This document shows positions 16,807 to 25,598 of a DNA stretch of 64,000 nt, piece after piece. The number at the start of each line of letters is the position of its first letter. Position 1 is the stretch's first letter. A program made the position numbers and the translations under genes. Origin of the DNA: CAZQFV01 sp964592645 (GTDB taxonomy: Bacteria; Chloroflexota; Chloroflexia; DTKN01); the NCBI GenBank assembly GCA_964592645.1, contig CAZQFV010000007.1, positions 1-64,000 of the forward strand, given 5' to 3'. The notes under the pieces were generated by a model that worked only from the letters and a program-made list of their open reading frames with translations, ran no database searches and was not told where the DNA came from.

Positions 16807-16835
16807 ATTGTACCATACCGGCGCGATTCTGTCAA
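16807..16835 (-). promoter_or_regulatory. Promoter of the four-gene ABC-2 exporter operon
   Basis: Minus-strand TTGACA (16835-16830), 17-bp spacer, TACAAT (16812-16807), about 50 bp upstream of the ATG at 16756. Confidence 0.75.
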
Positions 16836-16850
16836 ATCCGCGCTTCTGTG

Positions 16851-16880
16851 TTGACGTGTGCTGGCAAACCGTGCTATAAT
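16851..16880 (+). promoter_or_regulatory. Promoter for the cystathionine gamma-synthase-type gene
   Basis: TTGACG (16851-16856), 18-bp spacer, TATAAT (16875-16880). It faces away from the ABC operon promoter 15 bp to its left. The leader to the ATG at 17101 is about 210 nt and GC-rich; I see no known riboswitch in it. Confidence 0.65.
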
Positions 16881-17100
16881 CTGCCCCGACCGGTCGCCCG
16901 GTGCGCTGCGCGGCCCCTGGCCGGACGCGGCGAGGGAAGGCCATCGATCCCGGCATGGACTGCCAAACTCTTCGCGCACGGGTGATGGTCCGGGGATGAT
17001 GAGCAGCCAATGCGGAGTTCAGCAGCAAGAGGGAGGGTGCTCAGCGGAGGGGAGGTCCGGCGAGCCGCCCCCTCTCCCCGGCGAAACAGGAGGTTGGCGA

Positions 17101-18282
17101 ATGTCCACTCGGAGCATCTTCACCCAGTCGGTCCACGCCGGCGAGCGTGGTCCCCGCCCCGACTACACCCCCGTGGTCACGCCGATCCACAACAGCGTGG
17201 TCTACCTCTACGACGAGGTGGACCGGCTGCACCGCATCCTGGCCGGCGAGCCGGGCTACGTCTACTCGCGCTACGGCAACCCGACCACGGCGGCGCTGGA
17301 GGAGGCCGTGGCCGTCCTGGAGGGCGGGGAGAGCGGCGTGGCCTTTGCCTCGGGCATGGCCGCCATCCACGCCGCCATCCTGGCGGCCGGCCTGCGCAGC
17401 GGCGACACCATCGTCGCCGCGCGCGACCTCTACGGCGTCACCTACGCCCTGCTGATCGAGACGCTGGCCCCATTGGGGGTGCGCACGCGCTTCGTGGAGA
17501 TCGCCCGCGCGGAGGAGGTCATCGCCGCGCTAGAGGAAGAGCGCCCGCGCCTGTTTCTCCTGGAGACGATGTCCAACCCGCTGCTGGTGGTACCGGACCT
17601 GCCGGTCCTCGCCGCAGCCGCCCACCGCGTGGGGGCACAGGTACTGGTGGACAACACCTTTGCCACGCCCTACCTGCTGCAACCGTTGGAGCACGGGGCC
17701 GATTTCGTCGTCCACAGCCTGACCAAGTACCTGGCCGGTCACGACGACGTGCTGGGGGGCATCGTGGTAGCAGACAGGGAATGGGGTGCCAAGGTCCGCC
17801 GGCAGGCCCAGGTGGTGGGGGCGGTGCTGGGGCCGAACGAGGCCTGGCTGGCCCACCGGGGCTTGAAGACGCTGGCGCTGCGCATGCACGCCCACTGCGA
17901 GAACGCGGCGCGGGTGGCGGAGTGGCTGCAGGCCCATCCCAAGGTCGCGCGGGTCTATTTCCCCGGCCTATCCGGCCACCCCCAGCACGCCGTCGCCGCC
18001 CGCCTCTTCCGCCCCGCCTCCTTCGGCGGTATGGTCTCCTTCGAGGTGGCGGAGGGCACGGCCGAGGCGGCCATCGCCGTGATGGAGCGCCTGAAGCTGA
18101 TCCTGCCGGGCACGACGCTCGGCTGCGTCCACAGCCTGGTGCTGCACCCGGCGCGCTCCTCGCACCGCGCCCTTTCCCCGGAGCAACGTGCCGCCTGGGG
18201 CATCGGCGAGGGGCTGCTGCGCCTGTCGGTGGGCATCGAGGATGCCGAGGAGATCATCGCCGACCTGGCCCAGGCGCTGTAG
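17101..18282 (+). CDS. PLP-dependent trans-sulfuration enzyme (cystathionine gamma-synthase/lyase or methionine gamma-lyase family)
   Basis: 393 aa from the ATG at 17101 (aggagg 7 nt upstream). Cys/Met metabolism fold-I PLP enzyme: substrate loop YVYSRYGNPTTAALEEAVAVLEGGE, phosphate-cup FASGMAAIHA, VLVDNTFATPYLLQPLEHGAD (Asp that pairs with the PLP nitrogen) and the PLP lysine in VVHSLTKYLAGHDDVLGG. The C-terminal active-site Arg lies in SLVLHPARSSHRALSPEQR. Family members make cystathionine, split it, or release methanethiol from methionine; residues that separate these could not be judged. A cyclase-associated TPR gene starts 21 bp downstream. Confidence 0.93.
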   Translation: MSTRSIFTQSVHAGERGPRPDYTPVVTPIHNSVVYLYDEVDRLHRILAGEPGYVYSRYGNPTTAALEEAVAVLEGGESGVAFASGMAAIHAAILAAGLRSGDTIVAARDLYGVTYALLIETLAPLGVRTRFVEIARAEEVIAALEEERPRLFLLETMSNPLLVVPDLPVLAAAAHRVGAQVLVDNTFATPYLLQPLEHGADFVVHSLTKYLAGHDDVLGGIVVADREWGAKVRRQAQVVGAVLGPNEAWLAHRGLKTLALRMHAHCENAARVAEWLQAHPKVARVYFPGLSGHPQHAVAARLFRPASFGGMVSFEVAEGTAEAAIAVMERLKLILPGTTLGCVHSLVLHPARSSHRALSPEQRAAWGIGEGLLRLSVGIEDAEEIIADLAQAL

Positions 18283-18303
18283 GGGCGACACGGACCTGTT
18301 CCC

Positions 18304-20031
18304 ATGCGCTATCTATTCAACCACATCCTGATGCGCGACGCGGTCTATGATATGCAGTTGCGCGCCCGCCTGCGGGAGCTACACCGGCTGGCCGCCACGG
18401 CGATCGAGGCGCTCTACGCGGACAACCTGGTGCCGTACTATGCCGACCTGGCCTATCACTACGGCCGGGCGGAAATGTCCGAACAAGAGCGGCGCTACGC
18501 CACGCTGGCCGGGGAACAGGCTGCCGCCGATTACGCCAACGCCGCGGCAGTGCGCTTCTTCAGCCGGGCCCTGGATCTGACGCCCGCCGCGGACCTGGCC
18601 GGGCAGTACGCGCTGCTGTACCGCCGGGAACAGGCCTATGGGCTGCAGGGCGCGCGGGAGGCGCAGCGGCGGGACTTGGCGGCGCTGTGGCAACTGGCGC
18701 AGCATCTGGACGAGCGCCGCCAGGTCGAGGTCCTCCTGCGCGAACTCTTTTTCGCCAACGCCGTCGGCGATTGGGCAACGGCGACGGCCGCCATTCAGTC
18801 GGTGATCGAGCGGAGCCGGGAGGGGCGTTGGTCCGAGTTCGAGGCTGTGGCCCATGCGATCTGGGCCCAAGTCTTGTTTTCCCAGGGCGAATACGGAGCC
18901 GCCCGGGCCCAGATTGAACAGGCCCACGCCCTGCTCCGGTCCCCCCAGCCTTCCCAGGATAAAGTCCGCTGCCTGCTCACCCTGGGCAACGTCGCCTATC
19001 TCCAGGGCGACCATGCGACGGCGATGGCCTTTTATGAACAGGGACTCCAGGTCTCCCGGGCCGGTAGCCACCGACAGGGCGAGTGCGCGGCCCTAAACAA
19101 CCTGGCAACCGTGCTCAGCGATCGGGAGGACTATGCCCAAGCCCGGGACCTTTACGAGCGGGTCCTACGCCTCAGCCGGGAAATTGGCTGCCGGAACGAT
19201 GAAGCGTTGGCTCTCGGCAACCTGGCCCGTGTGGCCATCGATCAGGGGGACTATACCGCCGGGATCGCCTATGCCCAGGCAGAGCTGCAAATCGCCCACG
19301 AAGCCCGCGGTCCGGAATGCGAGCTGCAGGGCCCTGTTTTGCTCGGCGCGGCCTGGCACCGCCTGGGGTTCTATGACCGGGCCACGAGCTACTACGAGCA
19401 GGCCTTGCGCTCCAGCCGCCAGTTCAACGCCCGCCGCTTCGAGGGTTGGGCCGAGGCCCTGCTGGGCCTGGTTTCCCATCACCAGGGCGACGATGGCGCC
19501 TGTATCCGCCATTGCCGTCGCGCGCTGCAGATCACCCGGGAGACAGGGGAGCGCTACGCCCGAGCCTTTGCCCTGACGCACCTGGGGCACGCGTGGGCGG
19601 CCCAGGGGCGCTGGTCCAGAGCGGCTACTGCTTACCGGCAGTCGCTGGCCTTGCGGCAACAACTGGGGCAGCCGGCCCTGGTGATAGAGAACACGGCCGG
19701 CCTGGCCCGTGTAGCGCTGGCGCAGGGGAACTTGGCCGAGGCCCGGCGGCATACGGTGACGATCCTGCACCACTTGGAGGAGCGGCCCCTGGAGGGAGCG
19801 ATGGGGCCATTTGAGATCTATTTGACGTGCTACCGGGTCCTGCGGGCCGATCGGGACCCTCGAGCCGGGGAGATCCTGGCCCAGTCTTACGATGTCCTCC
19901 AGCGATACGCCGGCCGGATCACCGACCCGGAAATCCGCCGCTCGTTTCTGGAGAACATACCGGCCAACCGGGCGCTTGTGGCTGCCTGGAAGGAATTCCA
20001 ATCGGAGGAAAGCCTGCCATGCCCAACCTGA
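18304..20031 (+). CDS. Orphan TPR subunit homologous to the C-terminal half of the giant cyclase regulators
   Basis: 575 aa, almost entirely tetratricopeptide repeats (units such as LGNVAYLQGDHATAMAFYEQGL and NLATVLSDREDYAQARDLYERVL). It starts MRYLFNHILMRDAVYDMQL, which aligns with the RYLFKHALLRDAAYAMQL region around residue 840 of the intact 1,417-aa regulator at 51492-55745, and it ends EIRRSFLENIPANRALV, matching the end of that protein (ASRRSFLEQVPYHRQVV). The cyclase and AAA parts are absent, and a metabolic gene sits immediately upstream instead. Its last 13 bp overlap the start of the cyclase-AAA gene. No clear ribosome site precedes the ATG. It could be a regulatory subunit of the neighbouring cyclase or a surviving half of a deleted copy. 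Confidence 0.78.
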   Translation: MRYLFNHILMRDAVYDMQLRARLRELHRLAATAIEALYADNLVPYYADLAYHYGRAEMSEQERRYATLAGEQAAADYANAAAVRFFSRALDLTPAADLAGQYALLYRREQAYGLQGAREAQRRDLAALWQLAQHLDERRQVEVLLRELFFANAVGDWATATAAIQSVIERSREGRWSEFEAVAHAIWAQVLFSQGEYGAARAQIEQAHALLRSPQPSQDKVRCLLTLGNVAYLQGDHATAMAFYEQGLQVSRAGSHRQGECAALNNLATVLSDREDYAQARDLYERVLRLSREIGCRNDEALALGNLARVAIDQGDYTAGIAYAQAELQIAHEARGPECELQGPVLLGAAWHRLGFYDRATSYYEQALRSSRQFNARRFEGWAEALLGLVSHHQGDDGACIRHCRRALQITRETGERYARAFALTHLGHAWAAQGRWSRAATAYRQSLALRQQLGQPALVIENTAGLARVALAQGNLAEARRHTVTILHHLEERPLEGAMGPFEIYLTCYRVLRADRDPRAGEILAQSYDVLQRYAGRITDPEIRRSFLENIPANRALVAAWKEFQSEESLPCPT

Positions 20032-22376
20032 TCCCCCACTTGATCCACGAGCAGTTCCAGCAGGGGAGCACCGGCGGCACCTTCCCGGCCGCCGCGCTCT
20101 TTGTGGACATTTCCGGCTTCACGCCCCTTGCCGAGACGCTCATGCAGCACCGCAAGGACGGGGCCGAGGTCCTCACCGAGTTGCTCAATCGCCTCTTTCA
20201 ACCCCTGGTGGCCGAGGTCTATGCCTACGGCGGCTTTATCTCCACCTTCGCCGGCGATGGCTTCACGGCGCTGTTTCCGGCCGGCCTCTGCCTCTCCGGC
20301 AAAGCCGGCGGGGGAGAGGCCGGTGCCCTGCAGACGGCCTCTTTCATCCAGGACTTTTTTGCCCGCCACGGCCGGTTCGAGACCCGCTACGGCGCGTTCG
20401 ACATGGCGGTCAAGGTCGGCCTGGCCGCCGGCCCGGTCGAATGGGGCATCCTGGGCGCGGCCGGCCGCCACGCCTACTTCTTCCGTGGGCCGGCCCTCTC
20501 CGCCTGCGCCCGGGCCGAGCAGCAGGCCGGCCGCGGCGAGATCGTCGCCGCCGGCGAAACCCTCTCCCCAGAAGTACTCCGGTTGTGCCCAGCCGAAGCT
20601 GCCGGCCCATACTGCCGGCTGCTGTCCGCGCCGGCCCTGGACCTCCCCCGCTTCCCCGCCCCGCCCGACCTGCCGCCGGAAGCCCTGGCCCCCTTTGTCG
20701 CCCGGCCGGCCGTCGACTTGGCGTGGAGCGGGGCCGGCGCCGAGTTCCGCGACGTGGCCCCGGTCTTTCTCTCGCTGCAGGCAGACGCGGCCGGCGAGGC
20801 CTTGAATACCTTCGTCGGCACAGTGCTGCGGCTGGTCGACCGCTACGGGGGCTACTTCAAGGATATGGATTTCGGCGACAAGGGGCCGGTCCTCGTCTGT
20901 CTCTTTGGCGCGCCCATCGCGCGCGAGAACGACGTGCAGCGGGCGGCAGATTTCCTGCTCGCCCTGCAGGACGAAGGCCCCGCCCTGCGCTGGCGGGCCG
21001 GCCTGACCTATGGCACGGTCTATGCCGGGATGATCGGCGGCGCGGAGCGCGGCGAGTACACGGCCATCGGCAGCGTCGTCAACCTGGCGGCCCGCCTGAT
21101 GATGGGCGCGGATTGGGGCCAGGTGCTCGTGTCTGCAGACGTGGCCGGCTGGCGGGGGCTGCGGGCCGAACTCCTGGGCAACCGGGCCTACAAAGGGGTC
21201 GGCCAGCCTCTCCCCACGTACCGCCTGCTCGGCCGGCGGGACGGCGACGAGGCGCTCTTCGAGCAGCGCCTGGTCGGCCGGGAAGGGGAACTTTCCCGCC
21301 TGCTCGCTGCCGCCCAGCCCATCTGGGCCGGCCGCTTCGCCGGTGTCGCCTACATCTACGGCGAGCCGGGCATCGGCAAATCGCACCTGCTCTTTGAGCT
21401 GCGCCGGGCCCTGCAGCGGCAGGGGACGATCGCCCACCTCACCGGCCAGACAGACCCCATCCTGCGCCAGGCCTTTACCCCCTTTGTCTACTTCCTCAAA
21501 CGCTACTTTCGCCAATTCCCCGAGGCGCCGATCGAGGAGAACAAGGCCCGCTTCGAGGCCCACCTGGACCGTCTGGTCCATGCGCTGCGCAACATGGACC
21601 GGCCGCCGGCCCCGGCGGCCAACCCCGCCGCCCTGGCCGCCGAGCTCGTCCGCACCCGCTCCATCCTGGGGGCCTTGCTGGGCCTCCATTGGCCGGGCGC
21701 GCTCTACGAATCGCTGGACGGCAACCTGCGCTACCAGAACACCCTCTTGGCCCTCAAGAACCTGCTCCTGGCCGAGTGTTGCTTCCACCCGGTCGTCCTC
21801 GAGATCGAGGACCTGTGCTGGCTGGACAACTCCTCGAAAGAGGCCCTGCTCCTCCTCATCCGCAGCGCGGCCGATTACCCGCTCCTGATCGTCGCCACCT
21901 CGCGCTACGCTGACGACGGCAGCCGGCCGGCCCTGCAGGTCGCCGAGGGCACGCCGGTGGTGGCGGTGGATCTCAACGTGCTGGCCCGCGACGACCTGCG
22001 GCGGCTGGCCGAGGACCTGCTGGGCGGCCCCGTGGACGACGACCTGCTGGCCCTGCTCCTGGAGCGCACCCAGGCCAATCCTTTCTTCGCCCAGCAGTTC
22101 CTGGCCTATTTCCGGGAAAATGAGCTATTGACCCGTGACGAGGGCGGCGACTGGACGGTGCGGGCAGATATCCCGGCCGACGTGCCGACCTCGATCAACG
22201 CCATCCTGATTGCCCGCGTCGACCGCCTGGCGCCGAACGTCAAGGATGTAGTCAAGGCGGCGGCGGTGCTGGGCCGCGAGTTCGACGACCGGGTGCTGGC
22301 GCGGATGCTGGAGATGGAGGTAGTGGAAGAAGTACGGGCGGCCGAGCGGGAGCAGATCTGGTCCGAGGTGCGGTGA
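20019..22376 (+). CDS. Tandem class III nucleotide cyclase - AAA ATPase (soluble adenylyl cyclase-like catalytic half)
   Basis: 785 aa from the ATG at 20019 (cggagga upstream). Cyclase domain 1 (about 25-170) has LFVDISGFTPLAETL and STFAGDGFTALFP, giving both metal-binding aspartates. Cyclase domain 2 (about 235-400) has DFGDKGPVLVCLFGAP, GLTYGTVYAGMIGG and EYTAIGSVVNLAARLM, giving the adenine-contact Lys and Thr positions and the Asn/Arg transition-state pair. The ATPase P-loop IYGEPGIGKSHLLFELRR is near residue 448. This order and these motifs match, by memory, the soluble adenylyl cyclases (ADCY10 type). The protein stops at EQIWSEVR, where the intact relative continues into TPRs; the TPR part follows as the next gene with a one-base TGATG overlap. 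Product cAMP is inferred. Confidence 0.85.
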   Translation: MPNLIPHLIHEQFQQGSTGGTFPAAALFVDISGFTPLAETLMQHRKDGAEVLTELLNRLFQPLVAEVYAYGGFISTFAGDGFTALFPAGLCLSGKAGGGEAGALQTASFIQDFFARHGRFETRYGAFDMAVKVGLAAGPVEWGILGAAGRHAYFFRGPALSACARAEQQAGRGEIVAAGETLSPEVLRLCPAEAAGPYCRLLSAPALDLPRFPAPPDLPPEALAPFVARPAVDLAWSGAGAEFRDVAPVFLSLQADAAGEALNTFVGTVLRLVDRYGGYFKDMDFGDKGPVLVCLFGAPIARENDVQRAADFLLALQDEGPALRWRAGLTYGTVYAGMIGGAERGEYTAIGSVVNLAARLMMGADWGQVLVSADVAGWRGLRAELLGNRAYKGVGQPLPTYRLLGRRDGDEALFEQRLVGREGELSRLLAAAQPIWAGRFAGVAYIYGEPGIGKSHLLFELRRALQRQGTIAHLTGQTDPILRQAFTPFVYFLKRYFRQFPEAPIEENKARFEAHLDRLVHALRNMDRPPAPAANPAALAAELVRTRSILGALLGLHWPGALYESLDGNLRYQNTLLALKNLLLAECCFHPVVLEIEDLCWLDNSSKEALLLLIRSAADYPLLIVATSRYADDGSRPALQVAEGTPVVAVDLNVLARDDLRRLAEDLLGGPVDDDLLALLLERTQANPFFAQQFLAYFRENELLTRDEGGDWTVRADIPADVPTSINAILIARVDRLAPNVKDVVKAAAVLGREFDDRVLARMLEMEVVEEVRAAEREQIWSEVR

Positions 22377-23647
22377 TGCGCTACCTGTTCCGGCATGTGC
22401 TGCTGCGCGACGCGGTGTACAACATGCAGCTACGGGCCCATCTGCGGAGCATACACAGCCGGGCCGGGGCGGCGATCGAAACACTCTACGCTACCGACCT
22501 GGCCCCCTACTATGCCGACCTGGCCTACCACTACGGCCAGGCCCAGGAGCTGGAGCGCGCGGCCCACTATGCCCTGCTGGCCGGCCGGGCTGCCGCCGAT
22601 ATCAGCGACTACCGCCGGGCCCTGGACTGGTTCGACCAGGCCCTGGGTTGGACGCCTCCGGCAGAGGTCGGCCGGCGGGCCCTCCTGTTGATCGAAATGG
22701 GCAGTGCCCACGGCAAACTGGACGAGTATGGGCCGGCCTCCGAGCAGCTCCAGGAGGGCCTGGCCGCGGCCCGCGCGGTGGGCGACACCGCGGCGGTCGT
22801 GGGCGCCCTGGAGGCCATGAGCCGCGTGGCGCTTTACTCGGGGACCCTGGAGCAGGCCCGCGCCCTGGGAGAAGAGGCGCTGGCCCTTGCCCGCCAGGCC
22901 GGCAACGAGCGGGCCATCGTCCGGGCCACGCACCGGCTGATCGCCGTGGCCTTCTTTCAGGGGGACTATGAGTCCGTCGGCCGGTGGGGGGAAGAGGCCC
23001 TGGCGCTGGCCCGGACGCTGGGGGACCCGGCGCTGATAGCCCAAAGCCTCCAGTTCCTGGGCAACGGTGCCTACCGCCGGCAGGACTATGCCGCGGCGAA
23101 CCGCTACTATCGCGAAAGCCTGTCGCTGTGGCAGGAGAGCGGCGGGCGGTTCGGCGTCTCCGACTGTCTCAGCGGCCTGGGGAACGTGGCCTTGGAGCAG
23201 GGCGATCTGGCGGAAGGGGCGCGCTGCCATCGCGAAAGCCTGGCCATCGCCCGGGAGATCGGTAACCCCAGCGGCGTGGCCATCGAGCTGGTCAACTTGG
23301 GGGACGCCCTTTCCCGCCTGGGCGATTTCGACGGAGCCGAGTCCTGCTACCGCGAGGCGCTGCGGGAATCGTGGACCGTCGGGACCGTCTGGATTGTCCT
23401 GGCCGTCCTGGTCGGCTTGGCCGAGATCTGGGTCCACGAGGGGCGCTATCTCCAGGCGGCCGGACTGGTCGGCCTGGCCTGCGGCCATCCGGAAAGCAAC
23501 CGGGAGGTTGTCCAGACCACCGGCCGCGTGCAGGCCATGCTGCGGGACCGCCTCGGTGCGGAGGAGCTGGAGAGGGCCATGGAACATGGGAGCCGGCTCG
23601 ACCTGGACGAGGTCGTGGCCGGAATCCTGGGCGGCGATTCGCGCTGA
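22376..23647 (+). CDS. TPR subunit following the split cyclase gene
   Basis: 423 aa from ATG 22376, which shares its A with the upstream stop codon (TGATG), a classical termination-reinitiation arrangement; GTG at 22373 is an alternative. It opens MRYLFRHVLLRDAVYNMQL, the same point where the orphan TPR gene at 18304 begins and where the intact regulator runs through as HELRYLFKHALLRD. About eight TPR units follow (ALGEEALALARQAGNERAIV, LGNVALEQGDLAEGARCHRE). The end, EELERAMEHGSRLDLDEVVAGIL, resembles the closing helices of large ATPase-TPR regulators. Together with the preceding gene it would restore a full cyclase-AAA-TPR regulator. It ends 1 bp from a convergent MFS gene. Confidence 0.85.
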   Translation: MRYLFRHVLLRDAVYNMQLRAHLRSIHSRAGAAIETLYATDLAPYYADLAYHYGQAQELERAAHYALLAGRAAADISDYRRALDWFDQALGWTPPAEVGRRALLLIEMGSAHGKLDEYGPASEQLQEGLAAARAVGDTAAVVGALEAMSRVALYSGTLEQARALGEEALALARQAGNERAIVRATHRLIAVAFFQGDYESVGRWGEEALALARTLGDPALIAQSLQFLGNGAYRRQDYAAANRYYRESLSLWQESGGRFGVSDCLSGLGNVALEQGDLAEGARCHRESLAIAREIGNPSGVAIELVNLGDALSRLGDFDGAESCYREALRESWTVGTVWIVLAVLVGLAEIWVHEGRYLQAAGLVGLACGHPESNREVVQTTGRVQAMLRDRLGAEELERAMEHGSRLDLDEVVAGILGGDSR

Positions 23648-23648
23648 C

Positions 23649-24920
23649 CTATTCTCTGGGTGGGTCCCGCACCAGCCAGGTGATCAGGGCGATGACCCCC
23701 AGCGCCAGGACCAGCCCGACCCAAAGGGGAGCGCCGAAGCCCTGCCATTCGTACAGCCAGGCGGCCAGCAGGGGCGCGGGGAAGCGCGCCAGGGCCTGCA
23801 TGGTGAATACGGCCCCCAGCGTCCGACCCCGCTCTTCCTCCGGCACGCTGCCGGCCAGCCATTTGTACAGTGCCGGCACCCACAGCGCCGCCGTAAAGCC
23901 GAGCAGGGCGTACGAGAGCACCATCCCCCAAAAGGTTGGCCAGAAGATGAACATCAACAGGCAGCCGACGGAGAGCACTTCGGAGAGGATCATGAAGCGC
24001 TTGCAGCCGTGGCGGTCGACCAGCCGGCCCACCGGCAACTGGCTCAATGCCCAGGCCAGGGAGAAGGAGGCGTTCACCCAGCCCAACTGCCCGTCGGTGA
24101 AGGCATAGCTCTTTTTCAGGAAGCCAAAGAGCAGGGACAGGGAGAGCCCCCAGCAGAAGCTATCGCAACCGAGCGGAAGGATGAAGCGCCACAGGCGGGC
24201 CAGCGTGGTCCGCAGTTGGCCCAGGCGGGTGCGGATCATGTGGGCGAGGCTCACGCGGGGCCGCTCCTTGTGCATCTGGGCGGTGGGCGGGGGCTCGCGA
24301 TTTCGCGTCTCGCGCAGGAAGCGGATCAGCAGCAGGAGGATCGCCGCTTCCAGGATGAAGCAGGCTGCCATCACCGGGAGGTAGCCCCAGCGCTGGCTGA
24401 CCTGGCCGCCGATCACCGAAGAAACCACCCCTGGAGCGATAAAGGCAAACATAGTCAGGCTGTAGGCGATGCCGCGCCGCTCCGTGCGGACCGACTCGGC
24501 GGTGACCGAGCTGTTGGCCGGCCGGCTCATCAGCCCCATCCCGGCCAGGATGATCCCCGGGACCAGCAGCGGCCAGAGGCGCAGCATAGCGGCCAGCGTG
24601 TAAAAGAACATGGCCAGGGCCGTGAAAAGGCTGCCCAGGATCATCACCGGCCGCCGGCCCAGGCGGTCGGCCAGCCAGCCGCCCAACAGGTTCATGATCG
24701 AGGTCACCAGCCCTCCCCACCCGCCCAGGCTCTCCAACAACCCCAGCAGCGAGACCGAGCCCCCCAGGTAGAAGACAAAGGGCTGCCACACGGGGGTGAA
24801 CCCGCCCTTGTAAAAGCCGCCGAGGGCGGCCACCGCCACCTGCAGCCAGATGTTGGTGGGCAGGACACGCCCGGTCTCCTGGATGCCGCGCCAGGCGGCG
24901 GAAATGCGGTCTCGCACCAT
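23649..24920 (-). CDS. Major facilitator superfamily transporter
   Basis: 423 aa with twelve hydrophobic spans in two groups of six. The conserved loop between spans 2 and 3 is present as LGGWLADRLGRRPVMILGS, and its counterpart in the second half is PVGRLVDRHGCKRFMIL. Typical of drug/metabolite exporters or sugar permeases; the substrate is unknown. It is the last gene of a minus-strand set with a phytol-kinase-like gene (9 bp upstream) and a prenyltransferase-repeat gene, so lipid or terpenoid export is conceivable. Confidence 0.88.
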   Translation of the reverse strand: MVRDRISAAWRGIQETGRVLPTNIWLQVAVAALGGFYKGGFTPVWQPFVFYLGGSVSLLGLLESLGGWGGLVTSIMNLLGGWLADRLGRRPVMILGSLFTALAMFFYTLAAMLRLWPLLVPGIILAGMGLMSRPANSSVTAESVRTERRGIAYSLTMFAFIAPGVVSSVIGGQVSQRWGYLPVMAACFILEAAILLLLIRFLRETRNREPPPTAQMHKERPRVSLAHMIRTRLGQLRTTLARLWRFILPLGCDSFCWGLSLSLLFGFLKKSYAFTDGQLGWVNASFSLAWALSQLPVGRLVDRHGCKRFMILSEVLSVGCLLMFIFWPTFWGMVLSYALLGFTAALWVPALYKWLAGSVPEEERGRTLGAVFTMQALARFPAPLLAAWLYEWQGFGAPLWVGLVLALGVIALITWLVRDPPRE

Positions 24921-24929
24921 CTTTTTAGC

Positions 24930-25598
24930 CTACAGGAGGGTCCCCAGGAGGTAGAGCACCCCGGCCGCGGCGAACGGCACAAAGAGGTTGTCGGTGCCCT
25001 GGGGGGCGAGGGCCTCGGCGACGGTGGCCGCCAGGCCGGCCAGGACGGCATGCAGCAGGGCGATGGGGCGCGGATAGGGGGCCAGGAGGATCAGGGTTAC
25101 GGTGATGGCCAGCATGCTCCAGGAGAAGCAGGCTAGGCTGCCCAGCCAGGTCTTGCGCTGTCCCCAGATCGTGTAGCCCTTGCGCCCATAGGCCCGGCCC
25201 ACCAGCGACGCCATGGCATCCCCCCAGGTCATGGCCATCACCCCGCCCGCGGCGACCGCCGGCAGCCCCGCCGGCCAGAACAGCGCCAGCAGGCCGGCGA
25301 ACGACAGGGGAAAGAGCACGGTCCCCAGGCTGCGCTCGGCCACCTCGATGGCGGCAAAGAAACGAAAGCGCAGGGAAAGCCCGTTGAGCGCGGCAAAGAC
25401 TGCGGGCGGGACCAGCGCCCAGGGCCAGTGGTCGAACAGCAGCAGCGTGGGGAATACCCACATCCCCACGGCAATGTGAACGCCCTTGCGCGTCGCCGCC
25501 GCCGCCACGCCCCGGCGGCGGAGGAAGTCGGCCACGAGCAGCACGGCCAGGACATAGGCGAAGGACAGGAGCAGGGCCCGCAGGTCGGCGCCGGTCAT
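24930..25598 (-). CDS. Phytol/dolichol kinase-like (CTP-dependent) membrane protein
   Basis: 222 aa from the ATG at 25598, which overlaps the stop of the upstream gene by four bases (ATGA). Six to seven membrane spans with the family motifs RKGVHIAVGMWVFPTLLLF and MTWGDAMASLVGRAYGRKGY, the latter being the CTP-binding region of the dolichol kinase/phytol kinase/CDP-diglyceride synthetase-like group, and EALAPQGTDNLFVPF. It probably phosphorylates an isoprenoid alcohol or makes a CDP-activated lipid. Coupling to a prenyltransferase-repeat protein supports isoprenoid chemistry. Confidence 0.83.
   Translation of the reverse strand: MTGADLRALLLSFAYVLAVLLVADFLRRRGVAAAATRKGVHIAVGMWVFPTLLLFDHWPWALVPPAVFAALNGLSLRFRFFAAIEVAERSLGTVLFPLSFAGLLALFWPAGLPAVAAGGVMAMTWGDAMASLVGRAYGRKGYTIWGQRKTWLGSLACFSWSMLAITVTLILLAPYPRPIALLHAVLAGLAATVAEALAPQGTDNLFVPFAAAGVLYLLGTLL

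Noticed and set aside
19887..21788. Long minus-strand open frame opposite the split cyclase
   Set aside because: Gln/Gly/Arg-rich with no domain; typical GC shadow.
20019..23647. Reading the split cyclase as a simple sequencing error
   Set aside because: Not excluded, but a second TPR gene at 18304 begins at the same homologous residue and the overlap is a typical TGATG coupling signal, so it is kept as two genes.
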